Assembly: GCA_007280825.1 (NCBI GenBank)
Contig: QYQI01000056.1
Coordinates: 1-6,800 of the forward strand
Direction: 5' to 3'
Length of the DNA: 6,800 bases
Origin: Ignavibacteriales bacterium
GTDB lineage: Bacteria > Bacteroidota > Ignavibacteria > Ignavibacteriales > Melioribacteraceae
Shown here in pieces: positions 1-6,380 of the stretch (position 1 is its first letter; each line of letters begins with the position of its first letter). The position numbers and the translations under genes were made by a program. The notes beneath the pieces are model-generated. The model was not told the DNA's origin and searched no databases. It saw only the letters and a program-made list of their open reading frames with translations.

Positions 1-514
1 GAGCAGAATTCCAAGCCCATACAGCAACCGGGAAATTGAACGCTGTAATTATTCCAACAACTCCAAGCGGATGGTATTGATCGTACATTCTATGATTCTC
101 GCGTTCGCTCATCATTGTGTTCCCGTAAAGTTGGCGCGAAAGCCCAACAGCAAAATCACAAATGTCTATCATCTCTTGAACTTCGCCTAATCCTTCCTGT
201 AATGATTTTCCCATTTCGTAAGAAACAAGTTTACCGAGAGGTTGTTTGTATTCTCTAAGTTTCAATCCGATCTGACGAACAACTTCACCGCGTTTCGGTG
301 CGGGAATAGTTCTCCAATATTTAAATGCTTCGTGTGCTTTCATTACGATTTCGTCATAATCTTTTTCTGAAGCTTGAAAAACTTTAGCAATCGGTTTACC
401 ATCTGTCGGAGATACTACATTAATCACACCTTGATCTTTTGTATGAAACCAATTTAATCCGGTTGAAGCTCCAAAATTTTCTTCTTTAATACCTAATACT
501 TTTAAGAAATCCAT
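1..514 (-). CDS. ALDH7/antiquitin-type aldehyde dehydrogenase, probable 2-aminoadipate 6-semialdehyde dehydrogenase (N-terminal part, cut by window edge)
   Basis: The first 171 residues of an NAD(P)+-dependent aldehyde dehydrogenase run off the left edge without a stop. The start is ATG at 514-512, with GAGG five bases upstream (520-523). Stretches typical of the ALDH7 (antiquitin) subfamily are readable: PAPKRGEVVRQIG (about 71-83), YEMGKSLQEGLGEVQEMIDICDF (split here as YEMGKSLQEG and GEVQEMIDICDF, about 99-121), then AVGLSRQLYG and VGIITAFNFPVAVW (about 153-166), the start of the dinucleotide-binding region. The catalytic Cys and Glu lie outside the window. ALDH7 enzymes oxidise 2-aminoadipate 6-semialdehyde to 2-aminoadipate. 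A lysine 6-transaminase, which makes exactly that aldehyde, is encoded divergently 1 kb away, which supports this role strongly. Family assignment is sure; substrate is inferred from subfamily and neighbour. Confidence 0.93.
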   Translation of the reverse strand, partial: MDFLKVLGIKEENFGASTGLNWFHTKDQGVINVVSPTDGKPIAKVFQASEKDYDEIVMKAHEAFKYWRTIPAPKRGEVVRQIGLKLREYKQPLGKLVSYEMGKSLQEGLGEVQEMIDICDFAVGLSRQLYGNTMMSERENHRMYDQYHPLGVVGIITAFNFPVAVWAWNSA

Positions 515-656
515 GATTACCTCTTTACTTTCAAATTAATATTTCGAGACAATTACAAATGAGTCTACATTACAAAATTTTTCTTACGCAAGTTAATCAG
601 AATGGATTTCGATTAGCAACTTTGAACAGCAAACAAAATTATTATGATTTGAATAT
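515..656. other. Intergenic region between the lipoprotein gene and the aldehyde dehydrogenase gene
   Basis: AT-rich spacer of 142 bases with no convincing ORF or terminator hairpin. A TAATTTTG box, matching the Bacteroidota -7 consensus TAnnTTTG, is readable on the minus strand at 634-641. It has no matching -33 element and would leave a leader of about 110 bases. The dehydrogenase may have its own promoter here or be read through from the lipoprotein gene; the sequence does not decide. Confidence 0.4.
519..525 (-). promoter_or_regulatory. Ribosome binding site of the aldehyde dehydrogenase gene
   Basis: AAGAGGT read on the minus strand, with its GAGG core five bases before the ATG at 514. 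It fixes the start codon of a gene that is otherwise cut by the window edge. Confidence 0.75.
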
Positions 657-1282
657 TTACATCGGTTGGATAGAACCAACGGAAGATTTTATGGAAAGAT
701 TAGCATTCTCTAAAAAATCTTTGGGAATTGTATAATCAAATTGGATTAGATCACCGGAGGAATTTTCAAAGATAATTTTGTAAGAGATAAGACTTTCTTT
801 CCGGAATTTTAATTGTGTAAAATAAATTTTTGAATGGACAAAATTTCCAACAGCGAACTCATTTTTTTTATACTTTGTATTAAGCAGACTATTGTAATAA
901 TTCAAACGTGCGCTTTTTGATATAGTAGTATCGCTCGTTTCTACTTTGCCAACACTTAATAATCCACCGGTTGTATTATCGAAGAAAACATAAATGGGCT
1001 GATAGAAAAAATTACCATTTGGGTTTGTAAAAGAACCACGCGATTCAACTTTTCTGGAAATGGATGATTGTTTAAGCCCCCAACCATTCGGAGGGGAAAA
1101 TTTTATTCCGAGGCTTTGATCAACTACTTCAATTCCAAGCTTTGATTTATCAAAAGCGATAAAATCGCTCAAATCTGTTTCGTCGTTTTTTCCTTTTCCG
1201 CATGAAATCAGAAATAAAAACGATGAAACAAAAGTAAGACAAGATGGAAATAATAATTCTTTTTACCGAAACTGCTTTTCAT
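657..1282 (-). CDS. Small putative lipoprotein of unknown function, with an apparent one-base frameshift inside the signal peptide
   Basis: I do not recognise the family. The uninterrupted frame running down to the TAA at 657-659 has no ATG. Its first possible start, TTG at 1172, would begin inside the protein. Reading upstream in the same frame gives a hydrophobic run, LLFPSCLTFVSSFLFLISC, then GKGKNDETD. This is a classic lipoprotein signal with lipobox LISC (Cys codon at 1200-1202), but the frame stops at TAA 1263-1265. An ATG at 1282-1280 with GGAAAG just upstream opens MKSSFGK one frame away. Adding one base in the T5 run at 1260-1264 joins the two into a 208-residue lipoprotein with a basic N-terminus. 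The mature part starts polar, then carries GIKFSPPNGWGL, a motif style seen in PsbP/Mog1-like lipoproteins (weak resemblance only). It would be exported and membrane-anchored. It may be a sequencing error, a true lesion or recoding. It lies between two lysine-catabolism genes, but no link is shown. Confidence 0.7.
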
Positions 1283-1329
1283 ATACTTTCCATTTTTTAC
1301 AAGATTATCAGTAAAATTGAAAATACGAT

Positions 1330-1337
1330 CAAATATA
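1330..1337 (-). promoter_or_regulatory. Candidate Bacteroidota-type promoter -7 box for the lipoprotein gene
   Basis: TATATTTG on the minus strand matches TAnnTTTG exactly. It would start transcription about 40 bases before the ATG at 1282, so it fits the longer, frameshifted gene model better than the TTG at 1172. No good -33 TTTG is present, and such boxes occur by chance in AT-rich DNA. Confidence 0.35.
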
Positions 1338-1346
1338 AGTATCTTT

Positions 1347-1352
1347 AAGGAG
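1347..1352 (+). promoter_or_regulatory. Strong Shine-Dalgarno-like AAGGAG in the transaminase leader
   Basis: A full AAGGAG stands four bases before a TTG (1357) that opens a 13-codon frame, and 15 bases before an ATG (1368) that opens a 28-codon frame. It is the best Shine-Dalgarno match in the left half of the window, yet no long gene follows it. It could serve a leader peptide, be left from a decayed gene, or be chance. Confidence 0.35.
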
Positions 1353-1356
1353 AAAA

Positions 1357-1398
1357 TTGAAAAAGCTATGCATAAGTATAAAATTTTTTTCAGAATAA
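1357..1398 (+). CDS. Possible 13-residue leader peptide ahead of the lysine 6-transaminase gene
   Basis: TTG at 1357 follows AAGGAG at ideal spacing and opens MKKLCISIKFFSE before TAA at 1396-1398. Three of 13 residues are lysine, which is notable upstream of a lysine-catabolism gene, but lysine codons are common in AT-rich DNA. The peptide also looks like the start of a signal peptide, so it could be the remnant of a lost gene. An overlapping frame from ATG 1368 gives a basic 28-residue peptide ending at 1454. Neither is established as translated. Confidence 0.2.
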   Translation: MKKLCISIKFFSE

Positions 1399-1506
1399 CA
1401 GGTAGAAAAAACCTTCGTAATTACATTGCTTCCCGTTTCGAGCAAGTATTCTAATTTATATCCATCTTTTCTTTTTCACTAAACTATTTCATTCACACTT
1501 TATTTT

Positions 1507-1513
1507 GAGGTGG
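1507..1513 (+). promoter_or_regulatory. Ribosome binding site that sets the transaminase start
   Basis: GAGGTGG at 1507-1513, with GAGG six bases before ATG 1517 and nine before ATG 1520. It shows that the upstream in-frame TTG at 1505, which overlaps this site, is not the start codon. Confidence 0.8.
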
Positions 1514-1516
1514 AAT

Positions 1517-2881
1517 ATGATGGATACATCAATCAATATAATGGAAACAAAAAAAATAAACTCTAAAATCACAGCACAAAATGTACATGATGTTCTTCGA
1601 AAGAAAATGCTCGTTGACGGTTTTAATTTTGTACTCGATCTTGAAAGAAGTCAAGGATTAACAATTGTTGATAAAAAAACCGGAGATGAATATTTAGATT
1701 TCTTTTCTTTCTTTGCATCTTCACCGGTAGGATTAAATCACCCGAAGATAAACACACCTGAATTCCGTGAAAAACTTGCTGATGCTGCTATGAATAAAAC
1801 ATCTAATTCAGATATTTATACAATAGAAATGGCAAAGTTTGTTGATACATTTTCTAGAATAGCTGTACCGGATTTCTTCAAGCATTTATTTTTTGTAGAT
1901 GGCGGTGCTCTGGCAGTTGAAAACGGTTTGAAGGTTGCTTTTGACTGGAAAGTAAAAAAGAATTTTATTCGCGGATATAAAGAGGAGCGCGGTACACAAG
2001 TGATTCATTTTCGTGAAGCGTTCCATGGCCGTTCTGGATATACAATGTCTTTAACAAATACTGATCCGGCAAAGATCGCACTATACCCAAAATTTAATTG
2101 GCCGCGAATAACAAATCCAAAAATTACTTTTCCGTTGAGTGAGAACATAAATCAGATTATTAATTTAGAAAATCAAGCAATAGATGAAATACATACTGCA
2201 ATAAAATATAACCGTGATGATATTGCTCTTATTATAATAGAACCGATTCAAGGTGAAGGCGGAGATAATTTTTTCAGAAAAGAATTTTTGATGAAACTTC
2301 GTGAGATCGCAGATGAAAATGAAATTTTATTGATGTTTGATGAAGTTCAAACGGGACTTGGAATGACCGGCAAGTTGTGGGCATTTGAACATTTTGCTGA
2401 GCCTGATATAATTGCTTTTGGGAAAAAAGTACAAGTCTGCGGTATTATGGTTAATGATCGAATAGACGATATCTCCGAAAACGTATTCAAAAAATCGAGC
2501 CGTATTAACTCCACGTGGGGTGGAAATTTGACGGATATGGTTCGATCAGAAAAAAATCTACAAATTATTGAAAAAGAAAATTTAGTTGAGAATGCTCGTA
2601 TCATAGGGAATTATTTGCTGGATAGTCTTATTGATCTACAGAATGAATTCCCAGAATATGTTTCTCAAGCTCGCGGTTTAGGATTGATGTGCTCGTTTAA
2701 TTTACCATCAAAAGAAATTAGGAATCAATTTTTAGCTGAACTTTATGAAAATAAGATGATCATGCTCGGCTGTGGAGCTCATTCTGTACGGTTCCGTCCT
2801 TCACTTATTGTATCTAAAGAAAATATTGATGACGGAATCTTAAGAATTAAAAACGTGTTGCATAATCTGCATAAATCTTAG
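1517..2881 (+). CDS. lat: L-lysine 6-transaminase (PLP-dependent, class III aminotransferase)
   Basis: This enzyme moves the epsilon-amino group of L-lysine to 2-oxoglutarate, giving 2-aminoadipate 6-semialdehyde (which cyclises to piperideine-6-carboxylate) and glutamate. The 454-residue protein has the length and features of the LAT family: FFASSPVGLNHP near the N-terminus (about 66-76), FVDGGALAVENGLK (126-139), FREAFHGRSGYT (165-176), IIEPIQGEGGDNFF (240-253) with the Glu that acts as substrate switch in characterised LATs, and FDEVQTGLGMTGKLWAFE (274-291) with the Asp that contacts the PLP ring nitrogen. The Schiff-base lysine is in AFGKKVQVCG (300-309), probably the second Lys, about residue 304. 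I start at ATG 1517 because GAGGTGG precedes it; ATG 1520 is an alternative. The neighbouring divergent ALDH7 gene supplies the next step. A terminator follows directly, so the gene is probably transcribed alone. Confidence 0.93.
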   Translation: MMDTSINIMETKKINSKITAQNVHDVLRKKMLVDGFNFVLDLERSQGLTIVDKKTGDEYLDFFSFFASSPVGLNHPKINTPEFREKLADAAMNKTSNSDIYTIEMAKFVDTFSRIAVPDFFKHLFFVDGGALAVENGLKVAFDWKVKKNFIRGYKEERGTQVIHFREAFHGRSGYTMSLTNTDPAKIALYPKFNWPRITNPKITFPLSENINQIINLENQAIDEIHTAIKYNRDDIALIIIEPIQGEGGDNFFRKEFLMKLREIADENEILLMFDEVQTGLGMTGKLWAFEHFAEPDIIAFGKKVQVCGIMVNDRIDDISENVFKKSSRINSTWGGNLTDMVRSEKNLQIIEKENLVENARIIGNYLLDSLIDLQNEFPEYVSQARGLGLMCSFNLPSKEIRNQFLAELYENKMIMLGCGAHSVRFRPSLIVSKENIDDGILRIKNVLHNLHKS

Positions 2882-2897
2882 AATTAAATTCTTCAGA

Positions 2898-2935
2898 AAA
2901 ACTCCGATTGTTATTGGGGTTTTATTATTTTTGTA
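2898..2935 (+). terminator. Rho-independent terminator after the lysine 6-transaminase gene
   Basis: AAAACTCC (2898-2905) pairs with GGGGTTTT (2916-2923) over eight positions, one of them G-U, around a ten-base loop. A T-rich tract follows (2925-2932). It sits 17 bases past the stop codon and separates the transaminase from rsmI. Confidence 0.75.
2926..2933 (+). promoter_or_regulatory. Candidate -7 promoter box for rsmI, overlapping the terminator T tract
   Basis: TATTTTTG fits TAnnTTTG and would start transcription about ten bases before the rsmI ATG at 2950. No proper -33 TTTG is seen at the usual distance, and the tract is already explained as terminator, so this is tentative. Confidence 0.25.
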
Positions 2936-2949
2936 AAAAAGAGTTTTAG

Positions 2950-3636
2950 ATGGATAACGGAAAATTATATGTTGTAGCTACACCAATCGGCACCCTTGGT
3001 GATATTACATTCCGAGCAATTGAAACATTGAAATCTGTAAACTTTATAATATGTGAAGACACACGTGTAACAAAAATTCTCTTAGATCATTATCAAATCA
3101 GTAAACCGCTACTTGTTGTAAATGCCCATAACGAATCAAAAGGTATTGAGAAAATTTTATTAAAGTTAAATTCCGGAGAATCTTGTGCGCTTGTTTCAGA
3201 TGCCGGAACTCCATGTATATCAGATCCGGGGGTTCGTCTTATCAATAAAGTAATATCAGAAAATATTGAAGTTGTTGGAATACCCGGAGCTAGTGCAGCT
3301 ATTTTAGCGTTAAGCATTTGCGGACTTCCAACTGATTCTTTTGTGTTCGAAGGATTTCTTCCTCAGAAAAAAGGAAGACAGAAAAAATTAAAACAGCTTT
3401 CAGAAGAAGAAAGAACAATTGTCTTGTATGAATCAACCTACAGAATTAAAAAACTACTGGAAGAATTAAACTTAAGTATGCCAGATCGTTTAATAGTAGT
3501 TGCCCGAGAATTAACAAAAAAATTTGAGGAAACTTGGCGAGGAACAGCTTCTCAACTTTTGCAAAATTTTGAGAAAAGAATAACAAAAGGTGAATTTGTT
3601 ATTTTACTTGCACCTCTGAACTGGAAAGAAATTTAG
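2950..3636 (+). CDS. rsmI: 16S rRNA (cytidine(1402)-2'-O)-methyltransferase RsmI
   Basis: RsmI uses S-adenosylmethionine to methylate the ribose 2'-OH of C1402 in 16S rRNA, tuning decoding at the ribosomal P site. The 228-residue protein has the family signatures of the tetrapyrrole-methylase-like (SAM-dependent) fold: LYVVATPIGTLGDIT (6-20; most homologues have Asn where this has Thr, in GNL), CEDTRVTKILLDHY (35-48), SDAGTPCISDPG (83-94), VVGIPGASA (108-116), FVFEGFLPQKKGR (131-143), LYESTYRIKKLLEEL (159-173) and VVARELTKKFEE (183-194). It is shorter than E. coli RsmI (286) and lacks the C-terminal extension, as many homologues do. Only a weak GAG precedes ATG 2950. Its TAG is one base from the apt stop on the other strand. 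Confidence 0.95.
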   Translation: MDNGKLYVVATPIGTLGDITFRAIETLKSVNFIICEDTRVTKILLDHYQISKPLLVVNAHNESKGIEKILLKLNSGESCALVSDAGTPCISDPGVRLINKVISENIEVVGIPGASAAILALSICGLPTDSFVFEGFLPQKKGRQKKLKQLSEEERTIVLYESTYRIKKLLEELNLSMPDRLIVVARELTKKFEETWRGTASQLLQNFEKRITKGEFVILLAPLNWKEI

Positions 3637-3637
3637 T

Positions 3638-4159
3638 CTATTCAGAGTCATACTGAATTATTGAGCGTACATCATAATTTCTTAATTTTTCCCTACCATT
3701 TAAGAAACTGAGTTCTATTAAAAACGAAATCTGCGCAACTTCCCCGCCTAATCTTTCCACTAATTTACACGCCGCTTCCATTGTTCCTCCTGTTGCTAGA
3801 AGATCATCATGGAGCAAGACTTTGTCACCTTTTTGAATTGCATCTTTGTGAATCTCAATTTTATCAGTTCCATATTCAAGTGAGTAACTTTCTGAGATAC
3901 ATTCGGCAGGTAATTTCCCGGGTTTTCGAATGGGCACAAATCCCGCTCCGAGCTTTTGAGCAACAATTCCACCTAATATAAAGCCACGCGATTCTATTCC
4001 AGCTACCTTTGTTATATGTTTATTATGAAGGAAGTTAAGCAATTCTTCTACTGCCTGATTTAGACCTATTGGATTTTTAAGAAGTGTAGTTATGTCCTTA
4101 AAAATAATTCCTTGTTTAGGAAAATTAGGTACATCGCGTATCAAACTCCTAAGTTCCAT
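3638..4159 (-). CDS. apt: Adenine phosphoribosyltransferase
   Basis: Apt salvages purine in the cytosol: adenine plus PRPP gives AMP and pyrophosphate. The 173-residue protein is close to the family length (about 170-185). It begins with the typical RDVPNFPKQGIIFKDIT (8-24). It has AGIESRGFILGG (53-64), the flexible loop with RKPGKLP (78-84), and the PRPP-binding motif VLLHDDLLATGGT (114-126) with its paired Asp residues; most homologues have VDD where this has HDD. ATG 4159 has GAGG five bases upstream (4165-4168). It lies 14 bases after dusB and is the last gene of the minus-strand cluster. It ends one base from the oppositely transcribed rsmI, so no terminator fits between them. Confidence 0.96.
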   Translation of the reverse strand: MELRSLIRDVPNFPKQGIIFKDITTLLKNPIGLNQAVEELLNFLHNKHITKVAGIESRGFILGGIVAQKLGAGFVPIRKPGKLPAECISESYSLEYGTDKIEIHKDAIQKGDKVLLHDDLLATGGTMEAACKLVERLGGEVAQISFLIELSFLNGREKLRNYDVRSIIQYDSE

Positions 4160-4164
4160 TTTAA

Positions 4165-4168
4165 CCTC
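4165..4168 (-). promoter_or_regulatory. Ribosome binding site of apt
   Basis: GAGG on the minus strand, five bases before the apt ATG, in the 14-base gap after dusB. It gives apt its own translation initiation within the shared transcript. Confidence 0.7.
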
Positions 4169-4173
4169 AATGA

Positions 4174-5166
4174 TTAACTAATATTTTCAATTTGTTCATG
4201 GTATTTGAGTTTGTTAAGATATTCTAAAAGAATCTCTTCTATGGGAGCATATTCTGTTTGTTTGTAAAGTTCTTGCCTTATTTCTTTAGAATTGTTAAGC
4301 CCTTTCAAATAACCAGTATAATATTTTCTAAAGGGAATTATAGCAGCTTTCGCTTCTTTCATTTCTAAAGAATATCTAAGATGGCGCAATGCAGTATTAA
4401 TTCTTTCTTCAACAGAAACAAAATTAATATTTTTTCCACTTAACAACTCTTTTGCCTCTCTAAATATCCAAGGATGCTCTATCGCTCCTCTGGCTATCAT
4501 CACAGCATCTGCATTTGTTTCATCAAAAGCTTTTTTTACATCTTCTGTTGTAAAGACTCCGCCGTTTAAAGCCACTGGAATTTTTACAACTTCTTTAATC
4601 TTAGGAATCCAACTCCAATCCGGTTCCCCGCTATGTCCTTGAGTTTTAGTTCTGCAATGAATAGTTAAAGCTGCGGCTCCGGCATCTTCAATTCTATTAG
4701 CTACTTCCAAAATATTAATTGAATCAACATCCCAACCAATTCTTGTTTTAACCGTTACAGGAATTTGTACAGCTTTGACAATTGCCTCAACCATTGTTTG
4801 CATATAGCAAGGATCTTTAAGAAGTCCGGCACCGGCTCCTCTGTTTGCAATTTTTTTAACCCAGCAACCTGCATTAATATCTATTATATCCGGATTTTTA
4901 GATTCAGCAATTTTAGCGGCTTCAATCATTGGTTCAAAATTTCTGCCATAGATTTGAATTCCAACCGGGCGTTCATCTTCAGTAATTTCAAGTTTTCTTT
5001 CTGTTTTTTTATTCGATCGAATCAATCCGTCTGAATTTACAAATTCAGTGTAAACAATATCAGCACCTAATTCTTTACAAAGTCTCCTGAATGCAATATC
5101 TGTTACATCTTCCATCGGCGCAAGAAGAAGAGCTTTTTCAATATTTAATTTTCCAACCTTAAACAT
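4174..5166 (-). CDS. dusB: tRNA-dihydrouridine synthase, DusB-like
   Basis: An FMN-dependent enzyme that uses NADPH to reduce uridines in the tRNA D-loop to dihydrouridine. At 330 residues it matches bacterial DusB. The TIM-barrel motifs are in order: LLLAPMEDVTDIAFRRLC (13-30), VGIQIYGRNF (68-77), DIIDINAGC (93-101) with catalytic Cys101, KKIANRGAGAGLLKD (104-118), VTVKTRIGWD (137-146) with FMN-contacting Lys139, LTIHCRTKTQGHSGEPDW (167-184) with His170, ALNGGVFTTEDV (199-210), and VMIARGAIEHPWIF (222-235). The helical domain has FRKYYTGYLKGL (279-290). Unusual: Trp102 follows the catalytic Cys where GCP is standard, and NGGV replaces the common NGDI. The ATG lies inside the end of the MFS gene (8-base overlap) with no visible Shine-Dalgarno, which suggests translation coupled to the upstream gene. 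DusB itself, rather than another Dus subfamily, is likely but not certain. Confidence 0.9.
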   Translation of the reverse strand: MFKVGKLNIEKALLLAPMEDVTDIAFRRLCKELGADIVYTEFVNSDGLIRSNKKTERKLEITEDERPVGIQIYGRNFEPMIEAAKIAESKNPDIIDINAGCWVKKIANRGAGAGLLKDPCYMQTMVEAIVKAVQIPVTVKTRIGWDVDSINILEVANRIEDAGAAALTIHCRTKTQGHSGEPDWSWIPKIKEVVKIPVALNGGVFTTEDVKKAFDETNADAVMIARGAIEHPWIFREAKELLSGKNINFVSVEERINTALRHLRYSLEMKEAKAAIIPFRKYYTGYLKGLNNSKEIRQELYKQTEYAPIEEILLEYLNKLKYHEQIENIS

Positions 5167-6358
5167 TTTCTACAACTTTAATTTTATCAGACTTCAGCAT
5201 AAAAAAGGAAACTATAAAAGTAATTAAAGTAAAAAATGCACCTGTCACAAATGGAAATTGGTAACCTAACACATCATAAGAAAAACCTCCCCACAATGGA
5301 CCAAGCACTCTTGCGAATGCTGATATTGATTGGCTGAATCCTAATACAGCACCCTGCTGATTTTCCGGCGAATACTTTGAAATCATACTTGGAATAATCG
5401 GCTGAAGAATTCCAGAACCAACAGCCATAATTGAAATTACTATTGCAACACCAGAAAAATTACCACCGTATGGTATAAGCGCCAATCCTATCATCATGAA
5501 AAAGATACCGATAAGTACAATCGTCTTGTCACTTAATTTTCGAGAAAGCGATCGTATAAATCCTGCCTGAACAATTGCACCAACTAATCCTACAATACCA
5601 AAAAGCATTCCATTTTGCTGATCTGTAAAATGATAAAATTTGTAACCAAGTAGGGCAAATATTCCAAAGATGTTCGCTATTGAAAATATTATTAGAAATA
5701 AAAGAATAATCAAAAAACTAATTGACGGATTTGACATTACTTGTTTTGCAAATGCAAAATCAAAAAGTTTAATTTTAATTTTTCCATTATTCTTCTTTTC
5801 TTTTAGAGACTCTGGCAATCTGAAAAATGCAAACGAGAAAGCTGATAAAGTAAAAAATGCACTCCCTAATCCCGCAACATGATAACCGTACTTTGCAAGC
5901 ATAGCACCAATTACAGGTCCGAATACAAAACCTAATCCGAAAGCAGCGCCAATTACTCCCATTCCTTTTGCGCGTTCTTCTTTTGTTGTAATATCTGCAA
6001 TATAAGCCTGCGCTACACCAATGTTACTTCCGCCAAGACCTGCCAGCATTCTTGATAAGAAAAGAAGTAAAAAGGAATTTGAAAAAGCAAAGATGAGATA
6101 TGAAACTGCCGTCATCAACTGTGTTACTAAAATTACCGGGCGCCTTCCAATCTTATCCGATAGTTTTCCCATCATTGGATTGAAGATGAATTGCATTAGA
6201 GAAAATACTGCAACGATAGAACCGATTCCAAAATCTGATATACCAAGTTCTTTACTAGCGAACGTTGGTAGAATTGGAATCAGAATACCGAATCCCATCA
6301 GATCAATAAAAATTGTTAAGAAGATTATGCCGAGCGTTGCTTTATTTTTATTAGCCAT
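5159..6358 (-). CDS. MFS transporter of the DHA1/TetA-like drug:H+ antiporter type
   Basis: An inner-membrane protein of 399 residues with about 12 hydrophobic segments, the standard MFS length. Helix 1 carries IFIDLMGFGILIPILP (16-31) with a membrane Asp19, typical of TetA-like exporters. Motif A is GKLSDKIGRRPVI (64-76), in the loop between helices 2 and 3. RMLAGLGGSNIGVAQAYIAD (103-122) follows. Motif C, the antiporter signature, is the glycine/proline-rich GAAFGLGFVFGPVIGA (137-152). The central cytosolic loop is basic (185-205). The second half has PENQQGAVLGFSQS and VLGPLWGG (331-358), again TetA-like. Substrate cannot be told; proton-driven export of a small molecule is likely and tetracycline resistance should not be assumed. 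No Shine-Dalgarno precedes ATG 6358. Its end overlaps dusB, so the two are co-transcribed. Confidence 0.9.
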   Translation of the reverse strand: MANKNKATLGIIFLTIFIDLMGFGILIPILPTFASKELGISDFGIGSIVAVFSLMQFIFNPMMGKLSDKIGRRPVILVTQLMTAVSYLIFAFSNSFLLLFLSRMLAGLGGSNIGVAQAYIADITTKEERAKGMGVIGAAFGLGFVFGPVIGAMLAKYGYHVAGLGSAFFTLSAFSFAFFRLPESLKEKKNNGKIKIKLFDFAFAKQVMSNPSISFLIILLFLIIFSIANIFGIFALLGYKFYHFTDQQNGMLFGIVGLVGAIVQAGFIRSLSRKLSDKTIVLIGIFFMMIGLALIPYGGNFSGVAIVISIMAVGSGILQPIIPSMISKYSPENQQGAVLGFSQSISAFARVLGPLWGGFSYDVLGYQFPFVTGAFFTLITFIVSFFMLKSDKIKVVENV

Positions 6359-6380
6359 TAATTTTAATTTAGATTTGCTG

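Larger units (their letters stand above)
1283..1516. other. Divergent regulatory region between the lipoprotein gene (-) and the lysine 6-transaminase gene (+)
   Basis: About 230 AT-rich bases separate two divergently transcribed genes, so promoters for both should lie here. It holds a candidate minus-strand -7 box (1330-1337), a strong plus-strand AAGGAG (1347-1352) with two overlapping short frames (1357-1398 and 1368-1454), and a weak dyad near 1426-1445 (TTGCTT against GAGCAA, six pairs including one G-U). I see no riboswitch that I can name and no clean operator palindrome. Confidence 0.5.

Noticed and set aside
1170..1172. TTG at 1172 as the true start of the small minus-strand protein
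   Set aside because: The same frame upstream encodes a full hydrophobic segment and lipobox, so the TTG is an internal Leu codon; no ribosome binding site precedes it.
1505..1516. TTG at 1505 as start of the lysine 6-transaminase
   Set aside because: It overlaps the GAGGTGG ribosome binding site that serves the ATG at 1517/1520; the added residues MRWN match no family feature.
1283..1516. Lysine riboswitch upstream of the transaminase gene
   Set aside because: The region is AT-rich and lacks the multi-helix GC-containing core expected of the lysine riboswitch; only one weak dyad is visible.
2347..2604. Minus-strand open frame inside the transaminase gene
   Set aside because: Entirely antisense to a well-conserved enzyme, with no ribosome binding site and no recognisable motif.
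3093..3317. Minus-strand open frame inside rsmI
   Set aside because: Antisense shadow of conserved SAM-binding motifs; no independent support.
3781..3981. Plus-strand open frame inside apt
   Set aside because: Antisense shadow of the PRPP-binding region.
4765..5034. Plus-strand open frame inside dusB
   Set aside because: Antisense to the catalytic core of dusB; composition is that of a reverse-strand shadow.
5159..6358. Tetracycline resistance gene tetA
   Set aside because: It shares the general TetA-like DHA1 motifs, but these are common to many exporters and no tetR-like regulator is adjacent; substrate is unknown.
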